Assembly (NCBI GenBank): GCA_003550325.1
Contig: QKWP01000869.1
Location: 70,122 to 134,121 of the forward strand
Direction: 5' to 3'
DNA: 64,000 nucleotides
Source: Gigaspora rosea
Lineage: Eukaryota > Glomeromycota > Glomeromycetes > Diversisporales > Gigasporaceae
Of this stretch, positions 32,581 to 44,098 are shown piece by piece. The stretch's first letter is position 1, and every line of letters begins with the position of its first letter. The notes beneath the pieces are model-generated. The model searched no databases and was not told the origin of the DNA. It saw nothing but the letters and a program-made list of their open reading frames with translations. A program made the translations under genes and the position numbers.

Positions 32581-32744
32581 ATGATCGAGATTTTTAGATT
32601 TTCCCACATACTTGATTATACGATACACAAATTATGGTCGAGATTTTTAGATTTTCCCACATACTTGATTATACGATACACAAATTATGATCGAGATGAT
32701 TTTCCCACAATACTTGATTATACGATACACAAATTATGGAGATT
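32581..32744 (+). repeat. Three-copy ~58-bp tandem repeat
   Basis: Units share GATTTTCCCACA(A)TACTTGA, ATACGATACACAAATTATG and GATCGAGAT. The first two copies are nearly identical and the third is shortened. The plus-strand frame over it is fortuitous. Confidence 0.85.
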
Positions 32745-33660
32745 GATTTCTCGTAGATTATAAGTTGCTTTTTTGAAGATCATATCAAAAAAAGTAATTT
32801 GGATTCCCTCCGTTCCGTGTGTTCAAATTTGTAATTTAGGGCACTCTCTCAATGAATTCAATAAAGAACCTGATTAGCCAGTTTGATCAGATGAGAACGC
32901 CCTTAGTGTAACAAATAAAATACAAATTTATGCGCTTCATAAAATCCGCTAACTAACCGAGGTGTAACGTTACACGATCAGGAAAATTCAAAACAAACGT
33001 TCGCTATGTCAAAAATCGCCTGTTTCTCGAAAAGCCGCATAAGAAACCACCTTTCGTATTCTAACAAAAAAAATTCCTCATCAAATTTAGTATATACTAA
33101 TGTCCTAATTTTATCGTAACATTGCCCTAACGTTAACCTAATGTTAAGGCTTTATTACTCTAAATTTTGTTTGCGCAGAATTTTTGGAGGTGTTCTTGGG
33201 GTAGTAACTGTCCGTAGATGCGTTTGTGCAATAACTGATAACGTGATCATATGACATGCTCCGGATTCATAATGCTACGCATTTTCTAATTACAAAATTT
33301 TATACTGTTCCTATAAGATGGATTATTGGTTTTTGAGAAATCTAAAAACCACAATCACTCCTTATCGAGACAAATATAACTACAAAATCAAATATTTCCT
33401 AAATTATTAACACCAATAAACTGTGTAAATAAATACTTTATTGAAGTCGATTAATTTAAGAAATGAAATGATCTCAATGAATTACCTGATTATACATTAT
33501 ATTAACACTGCAGAGATTATAATTTTTAATTACTGTACGTATCTAAAAAAAGTCTAATGTAACGTATAATCAAGTAGCACATTGGACATTATTAAGGTAT
33601 TTGGGTAAACAGATATTTAGGAAATATTTATCATATCGACCAATTTGGTTTGACCTAATG
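32745..33660. other. Diverged repeat DNA, no gene
   Basis: Segment 32960-33110 (GGTGTAACGTTACACGATCA, CAAAACAAACGTTCG, TCTAACAAAAAAAATTCCT) resembles 53745-53880 and, weakly, 58990-59110. It is therefore a relic of an interspersed family. The remainder is unassigned. Confidence 0.5.
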
Positions 33661-34750
33661 AATGGCGCCATAATTCAAACTGCAAGATGTAATAATGTAA
33701 TAATTATTTATTACAAAAAGTAGTAATTGTAATAATATTTATTACATGTAATAAATCTTATTACATGTAATAAGTAATAATTATTATTACAAGTAATATT
33801 ATTTTTACAAGTAATAATTATTTTTACACGTAATAATTATTATTACAAGTAATAAGTTTTATTATATAATTATTATTATTATATTATATAATTATAATAT
33901 AGTAATAAACCAAGATAAAGCTATAGTATTTATTTAAATATATAAAAAAATAATTTAATAAATATAATTAATTTAAAAGTATATTATATAAATAAAACAA
34001 GTAAAGCTAATATATTATAATCAATAACTTATTTTTTAAATTAAAATTAAAAATTTAAAGAAATTAATTATATTTAATAAAATATATTATTATATAATAA
34101 AATATATTAATATATAGATACAAGTTTACTAAAATGCATCTATGGTGTTGACCATTTTAAGTACTATTTCTCATGTACTAAGTAAATAGGATTGGGTACT
34201 CTAAATAAAATTGATCAGAATCTCTAAAAACCTTATAAAAACTGAAATTGGAACCTTATATATAATTTACATTATAGTATATATAACTTCTCTTTATTCT
34301 AAAAATGCAACCTAACACTAATTTTATTAGTAAAAATTATATATGATATTCAACACTATAGATGCATTTTATAATTATTGTATAGACAATATTATTACAT
34401 ATAATAAATAACATTATATATATATAATAATAATATTATATATAATAATATTATTACATGAAATAATATTATTACATGTAATAATATTATTACATGAAAT
34501 AATTTTATTACATGTAGTAATATTATTACATGTAATAATATTTATTATATTATTACATGTAATAAATAATATTACATATAATAAATAATATTACATATAA
34601 TAATATTATATATAATAATATTATTACATGTAATAATATTATTACATTATTACATGTAATAAATATTATTACAATTAAGGTTTTAAAAAACCCATGTAAT
34701 AATATATGTAATAATATAATTGTAATAATTAGCTAATTATGGCGCCATAC
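33661..34750. mobile_element. Foldback element filled with ATTACATGTAAT palindromes
   Basis: Ends carry TGGCGCCATAATT (near 33663) and AATTATGGCGCCATA (near 34738) inside a wider TTTGACC...GGTTTGACC-like context. The interior consists of TAATAATATTATTACATG units in both orientations, each self-complementary. A separate MITE is nested at 34131-34373. Confidence 0.65.
34131..34373. mobile_element. Nested MITE
   Basis: Inverted ends AAAATGCATCTATGGTGTTG and AAAATGCATCTATAGTGTTG, about 240 bp apart, inside the ATTACATGTAAT element. No ORF and no clear target duplication. Confidence 0.7.
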
Positions 34751-35090
34751 TTTAGTTTGACCCCAAATTAGCCAATCATGAATGAGAATTATTTGTCGTT
34801 AAAATTTATTACAAAGTGAGTTTTTACAAAAACAGCCTTTTAATTCATAATTAAGTGTATAGAATATAGAATATTGCAATATCTACATGTTTAACTATTA
34901 GCTGAAAGTAAGTTAAAAAGGCTGTTTGCCTGATAAATTGCTTCCGAATTCACCCTTACCCATTATACAACCTATCAAACAATGACAAACCGATCATTCA
35001 CTACCCGAAAATATCCGAACCTTCAACAACTAGTAATAGTGCTTTCTTTTTAAGGCTTAACGTAGCTGGTTTTTAGTGTTTTATTGCTTA

Positions 35091-35322
35091 GGCGAGACCA
35101 ACTGGATTCGGTGTTTTACATTACCCCCCCCCCCCCCCCTCCTCAGTCCCCACCTCTCCCTCATAATAAAAAAAATTTAGATACATAGGGCTACGGGGAT
35201 ATTTCGGAAAATTTTTACAGTCGCGGAACAATTCGGAATAAATTTTTTTAAAATTTTACTATGTGAACCACCCTCCCCCCTCTGGGGGGTAATGTAAAAT
35301 ACCGAATCCAGCTGGTCTCGCC
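35091..35322. mobile_element. PIF/Harbinger-type MITE upstream of the intact gene
   Basis: 232 bp. Termini GGCGAGACCAACTGGATTCG and GGCGAGACCAGCTGGATTCG, followed by GGT.TTTTACATTACCCC. TTA flanks both ends (35088-35090 and 35323-35325). A run of 15 C follows the left arm. It lies about 475 bp before the ATG of the next gene. Confidence 0.88.
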
Positions 35323-35797
35323 TTATTTGTCTTATTTAGAGTCTAAAAAATTTTATTGAATGTTTGATATAAATATTTGCTTGGATTCTATTGATTAAAC
35401 CCCAAATATTGCAGTGGAAATTGCGTATTGCGTATAAATAGTATAAAAAAGGGAATAACCTTATCCGTGAATTATTAGTGGTGCGCGCCTAAGATTGTGT
35501 TTTCTTGAGGTTTTAAAAGGAAACACGACCAATATAAATGCGGGTCCTTTTCATGTATATAAATCATTTGAGTTCGTCTGTTAAATTTTTTTTTAAGAAG
35601 TTTCGAATAATGCTTTCATTTATAAATAAAGACAACTAAGAGAAATCTTATTTTATATCTTTTTGCATCCCTGCCAAGTGCTCGTATCTGTATTATCACC
35701 ACACCTTGTATTACTACTTATATTATCGTTTTACTTACCTATTTTCTTATATCGCCTTTCATAGCCGAGTGTTCCCTTTGATAATTATTCAATTATC
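35323..35797 (+). promoter_or_regulatory. Probable promoter of the 464-codon gene
   Basis: A TATA-like GCGTATAAATAG is at about 35430. A T/C-rich stretch (CCTATTTTCTTATATCGCCTTTC, about 35738-35760) lies just before the ATG. No specific factor site is assigned. Confidence 0.45.
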
Positions 35798-37192
35798 ATG
35801 GCAGATAATATTCTTGAAATTCAAAGAGTTTATGATATCCCTCCGGATATTCGAAAACAATACGATAAGTCGGAGTTAACTGATCATTTCAAAAAATTAA
35901 CAAAGCCTAATAAAGAAAATCAAGATTTGATTAATCAACAATCCACGAGCATCATCAAATATGCAAAAATAATTGCATGTCAGGTTTTAAATCACGTTGC
36001 TCATTTTGATCAAATTCACAAATTATATTTATGCTATTTAATGAAGAGTTTAAGCGGACCATCTCCTGAAGAACGTAGAATGAATGAAATTGAAAAATAC
36101 TTAAATGATATCAAAAAAGATTTAAAGGATATAAAAGGAATAATTTTCTCTTTAGAAGAAAATATGAAAGATATCAAGATGGGTAGTTATATTCACGATT
36201 ATAATGTTTTTATAAATTACTTGGAAATAGAACAACATTTCAATAAAGACCGGTATACTACACATGCCAGTAATCTTGGTGCCTTACTTGACCAAAAACC
36301 AACAACTCGAGAACAAATGCAAATTTACCTCAGCACAATACCTCTATACGTTTCCCTTTTTCTAAGTATAAATCCCGAAGGCACCAAAGCTATTTGTGAC
36401 AGACTTGATAGAATTTGCGCTACACTTAAGAATTGTGTAAATTATAAATGCGACTATAATATTCCAGGTGAATATATATTTCCACAATGGGAAAGTAAAA
36501 GCTTTAATACTCGCCAACCAGATGTAATTGAATGCTTTAGTCTATTGGCCAATCGTTTGAAATCCTCAATCGTTCAAAAATTCGAGTTTGAACCAGATGA
36601 CACCCTAGGATATATTAACAATGAAAATACATCTGATCCTGAAATATTTTCATATGTATGTAATAAATTGGGTTTATTAAAACCCGGAATTTATGAATTA
36701 AATGAATTAAATGATCCTAAAACTGTCAATTCTGAAAATGTCGTGCGTGCAAAAATCGAATATCGAGAGGATATTGACTATGCTGATTTAATTGTTGAAC
36801 AAGACTGGATAAAAACAGCAAATCTCAAAAATGAGAAACATAGAATGGGTTTGATAACAAGAATGAAGGCAATGGCAAACAGTTTTAGTAAAAAAAGATT
36901 TACACATCAATCTAAGGACGGAAAGGTTGTCTTTTATATTAACGATGGCGAATACGAAATAATTCCAGTAAAACATACAAATTCATTTTCTCCCTTTGTT
37001 GACCAAACAGTCAAAATACTTTTCCAGCATTATAAATCTTTCTTAAGTAAAGAGACAAATATGATCCCTAATTCTAATTCTAAACGAAAGTTGATAATTC
37101 TTAAAAAAACCGTAACATTGCAAGATAAATTCGATAGTTTTAAGAAATGTACATCTAATACAGAGTTTGAAAATATTGAAGTAGAAGAATAG
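35798..37192 (+). CDS. Uncharacterised 464-aa single-exon protein
   Basis: The only long intact frame in the window. I do not recognise the family. The protein is soluble-looking, with no signal peptide or membrane segment. The N-terminal third contains MADNILEIQRVYDIPPDIRK and a Lys/Asp-rich helical stretch (IEKYLNDIKKDLKDIKGIIF, residues about 100-120) that could be a short coiled coil. The middle (FINPEGTKAICDRLDRICAT-like, LSINPEGTKAICDRLDRI) and C-terminal half (YADLIVEQDWIKTANLKNEK, KVVFYINDGEYEIIP) look globular, and the tail is basic then acidic. Codon use is AT-biased but less extreme than the flanks. The start is supported by a pyrimidine-rich leader and the lack of upstream in-frame ATG. 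Probably lineage-specific. Confidence 0.8.
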   Translation: MADNILEIQRVYDIPPDIRKQYDKSELTDHFKKLTKPNKENQDLINQQSTSIIKYAKIIACQVLNHVAHFDQIHKLYLCYLMKSLSGPSPEERRMNEIEKYLNDIKKDLKDIKGIIFSLEENMKDIKMGSYIHDYNVFINYLEIEQHFNKDRYTTHASNLGALLDQKPTTREQMQIYLSTIPLYVSLFLSINPEGTKAICDRLDRICATLKNCVNYKCDYNIPGEYIFPQWESKSFNTRQPDVIECFSLLANRLKSSIVQKFEFEPDDTLGYINNENTSDPEIFSYVCNKLGLLKPGIYELNELNDPKTVNSENVVRAKIEYREDIDYADLIVEQDWIKTANLKNEKHRMGLITRMKAMANSFSKKRFTHQSKDGKVVFYINDGEYEIIPVKHTNSFSPFVDQTVKILFQHYKSFLSKETNMIPNSNSKRKLIILKKTVTLQDKFDSFKKCTSNTEFENIEVEE

Positions 37193-37821
37193 TTCTTATT
37201 CGTTTTGCATAATTTTAAAATTTATTATTAATCTACTGTATATTTATTACCTTCAAGTTTTTGATTGGCTACTTATAACCATTAGTGTTATACAAACAGT
37301 CTACCACGTATATTATAGTGTTATGCAATATAAACATATCTTAAATAGTGTAGCAACAAAGTTTATCTTTAATAACGATTTAAATTATTTAAAGCAATTG
37401 TATTTTATTTTTATATTTTTATAAAAAAATTTAAATTTTTTTTATAAAATATAAAATAAAGAAATATATTAATAAAAAATTATCTAATTTATATAAAAAT
37501 TTCAAATAAATATAATTTGTTCTTTAAACAACTTTTACTATTAAATGAAGTTAGTCTAGTTAGTAAAATTTTGTCTTTTCTATATATTAATAACTATATA
37601 TAATTATATAAAGGGTGTTATGGTCGATAGTCTTAAAACGCCATTTCAAAATTTCAAAATAAGGTACTTCAAAAAAAGGTTTTATGGCGACCCGCGACCC
37701 CATTATCGACCAATAAAAATAGATCACGTGAGTCATGTGATCGATTGATCAAAACATGCGATTTTTTATTGGTCGATTATATTACTTAATAAAATTTTAC
37801 AAAGTAATATATTTTTTATTA

Positions 37822-37827
<6 letters not shown>
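37193..37827. other. 3' flank and AT-rich spacer
   Basis: Holds the 3' end of the preceding gene. At 37660-37790 are ATCACGTGAGTCATGTGAT and repeated TCGACCAATAAAAA (forward and inverted), a small hairpin. No gene. Confidence 0.5.

Positions 37828-37899
<72 letters not shown>
37828..37899 (+). repeat. Long poly(A) tract
   Basis: About 33 A, then TT, then about 37 A, directly before the 24-bp minisatellite. Lengths of such runs are unreliable in assemblies. Confidence 0.8.
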
Positions 37900-37901
<2 letters not shown>

Positions 37902-37914
37902 ACAAAACATATTA

Positions 37915-40215
37915 CAAGAAATACTGCAAAAATGCCTTAAAGACACACTATACAAACACTACACAAACACTATACAAACGTCATAGAGACACCACTGCAC
38001 AAATGCCATAGAGATACTACAAATGCCATAGAGACACTACACAACCACTATAAAGACACTATACAACTGCTGTAGAGACACTATACAACTGCCATAGAGA
38101 CACTACACAACTGCTAAAGAAACACCATACAACCACCATAAAGACACCACACAACCATCATAGAGACACCATATAATCAACATAGAAACACTATACAACT
38201 ACTACAGAGACACAATACAACTGCCATAGAGACACCACACATACATATAAAAATACTACACAACTACTATAGAGACACCATACAACTGCCATAGAGATGC
38301 TATACAAATATGTAGAAACACCATACAACTGCTATAGAGACACCACACAACTACTATAAAGACACTATACAACTGCTATAGAGATACTATACAACTGCCA
38401 AAGAGACACTATACAACTGCTATAGAGACACTATACAACTACAGTAAAGACACTACACAACTGCCGTAGAGACACATACAACTGCCGTAGAGACACCATA
38501 CAACTGCCAAAGAGACACCATACAAAACTATACAACTGCCAAAGAACTACCATAGAGATACTACACAACTGCTATAAAGATACCACACAACTATAGAGAT
38601 ACCACTTGCACTACACAATCAATGTAGAGACACCACACAATTGACATAGAAATACACACAACTGCCATAGAGACACTGCACAACTACTGTAGAGATACCA
38701 TACAATCACCATATAAACATTATACAACTGCCAAAGATTCACTATACAACCACTGTAGAGACACTATACAACTGCTGTAAAGACACTATACAACATAGAG
38801 AAGCCACATAATTGACATAGAGATACCACCGTAGAGACACTATAAGCACTGTAAAAACACTATACAACTGCTATAGAGATACTATACAACTGCTATAGAC
38901 ACTATACAACCGCTATAGAGATAAACACTATTAGAGATGTGCCTTATGCATTATGCATGCTGCATTATGCAATGCATAATGTTGCATCATGTAATGCAAA
39001 ACTTGTAAAATTTAAAAATGCACATAGAGATTAATATATAATTTTGATTCAATTAAAATTATGTAATTTGCTTTTATTCTAACAATATTTTTTTTAAATT
39101 AGAACTTATAAATTATACATATTTCTTTTCAATTTGCTACAATAGTTTTTAGCAAACAAATTTCTTGACCCAACTTCCACTACTATATAATGTGGTCTTC
39201 TGATTTTGCTATTTTATAGTTAATAGCTAGCCTAATTAAGGCAAAAAGAAACCACTAGGTAATAATTATAATAATATCTAAAGCAATTTCATTTGTGATT
39301 TTCTGAGTATATATTATTTGGTTTAGTTCAATTTAATCATAATATTGTAGAATTTGCAACTATAATTCCAACACAAAAAGTGTATCATGATAGCAAGTTT
39401 ATAGCAAAACTTTCATAATAAATTATAATGATTATGATTCCAATACAACTTCAACCACATATGTATCATCATAGTTGTTTGCAATTTTTTGTAACAAATT
39501 TTTTACAATAAGTTATGATAGAATAATATAATGTATAAAGTAAGCTACTGCATTAGTAATACAATCTAACTTAACTACTTTTGAACTTTCTAATAATTAG
39601 TCCTTGCTGATTTTATTAATTTGAAAGTGTGCTAATTAGTTATTTACTATTATTATATGCATTAGTGTTATTCTTAATTAAAAACTAAGAAAGTAATTAT
39701 ATTATATAAAGATGCAGAATTGCATAATACATCATGCTGCATAATGTTACATTATGCAATGCAAAGACAAAAAAACCTGCATTCGCACATCTCTAAACAC
39801 TATACAACCACTGTATAAACACTATACAACCACTATAGAATACTACACAACTCGTAAAAAACTATACAACTGCCGTAGAGACATTACAACCACCACAGAA
39901 TCAATGTAGAGACACTACAATCATGCTGTAGAGACACTATACACGCTATAAAAATACAATACAACTACTATAGACACTATATACTGCTATAAAAATACAT
40001 ACAAATGTGTAAAAACACTATACAACTGCCATAAAAACACTATAAATTGCCATAGAAACACTATACAACCACTATAGAACATTACACAACTGCTATAAAA
40101 AGGCCATACAACTGCTATAGAGATATACAACTGCTATAAACCACTAAATTGATGTAGAGACACCACAATTGCGCTGTAAAGACACTACAAATGCTGTAGA
40201 AACACATAGACAACT
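37915..40215 (+). repeat. ~24-bp minisatellite (ACTATACAACTGCYATAGAGAC)
   Basis: Dozens of imperfect copies of ACACTATACAACTGCCATAG-AGAC, in two blocks (37915-38931 and 39796-40215) separated by an 864-bp insertion. Unit lengths of 22-26 bp and stop codons in all frames argue against coding. Units vary, so this is not a CRISPR array. Confidence 0.85.
38932..39795. mobile_element. 864-bp hAT-like element in the minisatellite
   Basis: Termini TAGAGATGTGC (both ends) and a perfect 8-bp duplication AACACTAT (38924-38931 and 39796-39803), itself part of the minisatellite unit. TAGAGATGTGC-like ends are common in hAT elements. ATGCATTATGCA-type palindromes lie inside both ends. No transposase. Confidence 0.9.
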
Positions 40216-40793
40216 GCTATAAAGATGCAAAAACCAACAAAACCTATTGACTCAACTAAAATGATGAACCTATGAACAATCCCAAAAAAAAATGTCGAAA
40301 ACTTGCCAGAAGAAAAAGAAAAAAACTTATGAATCATAAGAAATCTGCATACTTCAACTATTGCTTTACTTTAATTACAGCTCTAACTATGCAACTATGG
40401 CTCCAACAATGGCTTTAACAATGGCTCCAATAATGACTTTAGTGATGGCTCCAATGGTAGCTCCAAATAATGACATTAATATAACAACAAAAAAAAATAA
40501 AAAAATTATTTATATAATAGAAAAAAAATTATTTATATAATCAGCAATCTGAAAAATGATTAGCCAATCATATAGGAGTCTCTATAGCAACAGGTCACTA
40601 TTTTCTTTTTGCCTTATATAAAAATATAATTATATAGAAGTAATTTTATTATTAAAATTGCTTAACAAATTTTAAAAAAAGTAATAGTAAAGTATAAACT
40701 TTTTATAATTATATTTAGGGTTTTTAATAGTAAAACAATTAGTAACAAATATTATAATTGTATAGAGTTTGTAACTATTTAGATAATAATTGT
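40216..40793. other. Spacer, no gene
   Basis: Includes a short GGCTCCAA(C/T)AATGGCTTTA-type repeat (40380-40470) and a 24-bp duplication (AAAAAAATTATTTATATAAT) near 40500-40545. Nothing else assignable. Confidence 0.4.
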
Positions 40794-41780
40794 GAGGGTG
40801 TGGTGACTTAGAGAAGTTGGTAAGTTGTCACCCCCCAAGTGGCAGGTCTAGGGTTCAAATCCCACTGACGATGCTTTAAAAAAATAGACCTGTGTTCTGG
40901 TAACTGTTTCCTGTCAATCGGTTGGGTACATTACCTATAGTCCTTGGTTACTATCTCGAATGGGAGCTTTCGGGTGAAGTTGTGTCTCATAACACAGACG
41001 AATTCAAGGAACTGGGAAAACAGAAACCCATTTGGCAAGACCCGAGTAAGGAGGTAGCAAAGATCTTTGACAGTGCTACCAAAACCGGAATATTGGACCA
41101 GAGCCGAAGTACCGGATGTTGTCCTTGGGGACAAAGTCTACCAACCTGGCTGCCAGAGTTGCACCAGAGGAAAAGGACCCATGTTGAGGAATTGAGGACC
41201 AAGAAGAGAAAAACTATAATAGCACCTAATGCCGGGTAGATCAACCCTTCTGGGCCAACTGGATTGGAAGTCTGGGAAAATGGTAAAGGACCGGTAGGAA
41301 AGTGATGGTGGGTACCAGGGTTGGAGCGAACCTTATAAGGGCAGAAGTAGGAAATGGTAGTGGTTGGGTATCTCCGACTGCAAGTTGTTCACCTCGGTGA
41401 ATGCGTAAATTACCGAAGTGTAGGTATTACCTGGGTGGGACAGGGACTGCTCTACCAAGTTTTCTACTGAGGATACAGAATCAAAATAGGTCCTAAGGAT
41501 GATGGATAAGCATCCGGAACTGGCTGACTGACTGTTTATGTAATGGGCCTGTTTCGGTGATACAGGATGGGTTGGCAGGAGGAGCAGGCATCAGAGGGTT
41601 TAAATAGGCAATTCTCTAGTCGGGTTGCAGGTATGGCAGCTAGTGTGGAACCCGCGGGGTAACCTTCGGGCGGACTACTTAAATTAGACGACCAAAAGTT
41701 GTACGTGTGGCTAGTTGTATCCTTGTCAATGTAACAAATGCAGGTGGCCCTTAACGGGACACTGACCCAAATATCTTGAA
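40794..41780 (+). repeat. SINE-like family F1, copy B (fullest copy)
   Basis: Starts GAGGGTGTGGTGACTTAGAG, with A-box-like TGGTGACTTAGAGAAGTTGG and B-box-like GGGTTCAAATCCC 45-50 bases later. This resembles the head of a type-II (Leu/Ser) tRNA with a variable arm. The body of about 900 bp is shared with the other copies, down to GGCGGACTACTTAAATTAG and GTGGCTAGTTGTATCC. AATAATTGT occurs on both sides (40785-40793 and 41781-41789), a possible target duplication. The frame GKQKPIWQDPSKEVAKIF is open for about 100 codons. Confidence 0.75.
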
Positions 41781-41789
41781 AATAATTGT

Positions 41790-42056
41790 ATAAAAAATCA
41801 ACTATATTAAATTTTAATTAATATAATTTTTTAATATTATAATTTTATTTTAGTTATTTAAAAATTAAATTAATTTACAAATTAAAAAATTTTTAAAAAT
41901 TTTTTAAAATATTTTTAAAATATTTTATTTATATTTTTAATAATTTAAAATATTTTAAACTTATTTAATCAAATTTATAAAAAAGATTAACATGTTATAT
42001 AAATTATTAAAAATTTTAATATAAAATACTAGATATTAAAAAATTTTAATGAATAA
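41790..42056. other. AT-rich spacer
   Basis: Nearly pure A/T (TTTTTAAAATATTTTTAAAA). No gene. The segment 42030-42057 resembles 43172-43200 on the other side of the next repeat and may be its diverged target duplication. Confidence 0.5.
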
Positions 42057-43160
42057 TTTTCATCTCTTTCCAACAATCACTTGGACCAAATTTCCTGACG
42101 GAAGAAAAACAAAAAGTTTTTTGTTGGAGCGTTGATAGTAGTCGCAGGACCTACAGTTTTTACAAAGGTCAACCTTCTCTATCTAGGGGGACTTCTTTGA
42201 TATATTCAGCAGGCATGCAAGCCAAAAGCGTTTTAGTACAAGATAACTGGCAAAAGGTGACGCCCTTGTACAGAAAATTTTGGTGGAGCCATCACTACTC
42301 TGTTGACAAAGTAACCTGTGAAAATATAATGGGGAACAACAAAGAAATGAGTTTTTCAACAACACTTTCCTTTAAATTTCTTACAAGTAGTTCCTTTGTA
42401 TCAGCTTTCTCGTCTTCATGCTGTTTTTCCAAAATTTTTAACAAAAAGTGGCGATTTGGCTTACCTCCTCCAAACGATTAGCAGTGTTTACCTTCCCAAA
42501 TCCAGACAGACCAGTAGAATGCAACCACATGACATGTTTGTTTACAAATACAGTTTTGGTGCTACTCCATATGATGTTGCTCTAGTCGGATGGTTTAGGG
42601 ATATCCGAGGTTGGACGTACATTCAAAAGAAGATATTAGTTAAAGCATTGCTTTATAGTAGAGATATACAATAGTTGCAATTGTTATATAATTTTTATTC
42701 AACCTAACACGGTTATAATAGTGTATTTACTTTTCTTTTTTCTATTGGTTTTTGTTTCTTTTTTTGTTAGACTAGCATTTGTGCTATACTATATGGTTTT
42801 TTTTTTTGTTTTTCTCTTCTATTTTCGTTTTCGTTCTTTTTTCTTTTTGTATTATCGTTTTCTTGGCTTTGATCTTTTTTTTGTTTACCCTCTCCTTATT
42901 TGTCCTTAGTAAATTCCTTGTTAGTTAAAGGAATATGAAGGAGAGAAGAAGCCATTTTGGTGTGGCACTTAGGCTAGTTTAACATAGGCTCTAGTTTTTA
43001 GATTTGTCTTCAAATTAGTGCTGCAGGTTGTGCTTGGGCACCGTTAAAGCAGCCTTGTAATGTCAGATTTGCAAATTAGAAGTAAACAAGTGTATTATGT
43101 AGCGATATACTTAGTATCTTAATAAAATACTGCCGAAACTGCCCAAGTGAAAAAAAAATT
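42057..43160 (+). repeat. Long non-coding retroposon family F2, copy 2
   Basis: Begins TTTCCAACAATCACTTGGAC. Has GAAGAAAAACAAAAAGTTTT, then AGCAGGCATGCAAGCCAAAA, a T-rich middle, and a tail TTAATAAAATACTGCCGAAA followed by GCCCAAGTG and A9. Poly(A) and flanking similarity (AGATATTAAAAAATTTTAAT and AGATACTAAAAATTTTAAG) point to target-primed reverse transcription. Short frames on both strands are not conserved with the other copies. Confidence 0.65.
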
Positions 43161-43375
43161 TAATTAAAAACACCAGATACTAAAAATTTTAAGAATTATT
43201 GTTATATTTTTTATATTTTTATTTTTTACAAATATAAATAGAGTGTTACTACTATTTTTTAATAATGCTAAAATTTAAATTTGATATTTTAAAATAGGTT
43301 TTATAATTAGCACTATCAATATATTACTATTTCCAAATATTATATAATAATATTTATTATTTATAATAATAATAA

Positions 43376-43875
43376 TCATATGGGCTGATTTATGGAATTG
43401 CTAATAACTTTTGATATACTAATCTATTTTTGAATAATTTTATTACCAAAATGTTGGCCTCGATGAGACGGTTCTAATGAATCCAAAATCATCAAAATCT
43501 AATCACAGGATCCCAAGATAATTAAGCTTTGTATAATTTTACTATTAACTTTTACTATGTAGACAATCAACGTATGGATTGGTTTTACTATGTAGACAAT
43601 CAACGTATGGATTGGTTTTACTATGTAGACAATCAAGTATGGATTGGTTTTCATATATGAAAACCAATCCATACATTGATTGTCTACATAGTAAAAGTTA
43701 TTGTAAAATTATACAAAATCTTAATTATTTTGGGATCCTGTGATTGGATTTTGATGATTTTGGATTCATTAGAACTGTCTCATCAAGACCAACATTTTGG
43801 TAACAAAATTATTCAAAAATAGATTAGTATATCAAAAGTTATTGGCAATTCCATAAATCAGCCCATATGATAATA
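43376..43875. repeat. ~500-bp foldback element with a three-copy inner repeat (F3)
   Basis: Arms of about 230 bp: TCATATGGGCTGATTTATGG at the left is the complement of CCATAAATCAGCCCATATGA at the right. Both arms carry the GATGAGACGGTTCTAATGAA and AAATCATCAAAATC motif. The left arm holds three tandem copies of ACTATGTAGACAATCAACGT plus ATGGATTGGTTTT, and the right arm one complementary copy. Confidence 0.85.
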
Positions 43876-43929
43876 AACTTTATTTATACAGTATTTAAAA
43901 TTTTTAATAATAAATATTGGTTTATATAA

Positions 43930-44095
43930 GGGTTATGCCATTTATCATGTGATTTTTACTATAAATTCATGGTTAAAGGTAGTGATCACGTCTATATATT
44001 ATATTAATCAATCAGATTTAGATAAAGTGATCATACTATATATGGATAGGAGTAGCTACTAAATAAAAAATATCACGTGATAAATGGCACGCCCC
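43930..44095. mobile_element. PIF/Harbinger-type MITE, another family
   Basis: 166 bp. Ends GGGTTATGCCATTTATCATG and GGGGCGTGCCATTTATCACG, TAA on both sides (43927-43929 and 44096-44098). No ORF. Confidence 0.85.
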
Positions 44096-44098
44096 TAA

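Noticed and set aside
37756-37986. Poly-Lys frame
   Set aside because: Produced by the long poly(A) tract.
37915-40215. Regular ~24-bp repeats as a CRISPR array
   Set aside because: There are no unique spacers between constant repeats. The whole unit repeats and varies, the DNA looks eukaryotic, and no cas-like gene is present.
40796-40870. tRNA gene at SINE heads
   Set aside because: A- and B-box-like words are present, but the acceptor stem does not pair and copies are dispersed with long bodies, so they are tRNA-derived repeats.
42721-42909. Phe-rich plus-strand frame
   Set aside because: T-rich middle of an F2 repeat. Not conserved in the other copies.
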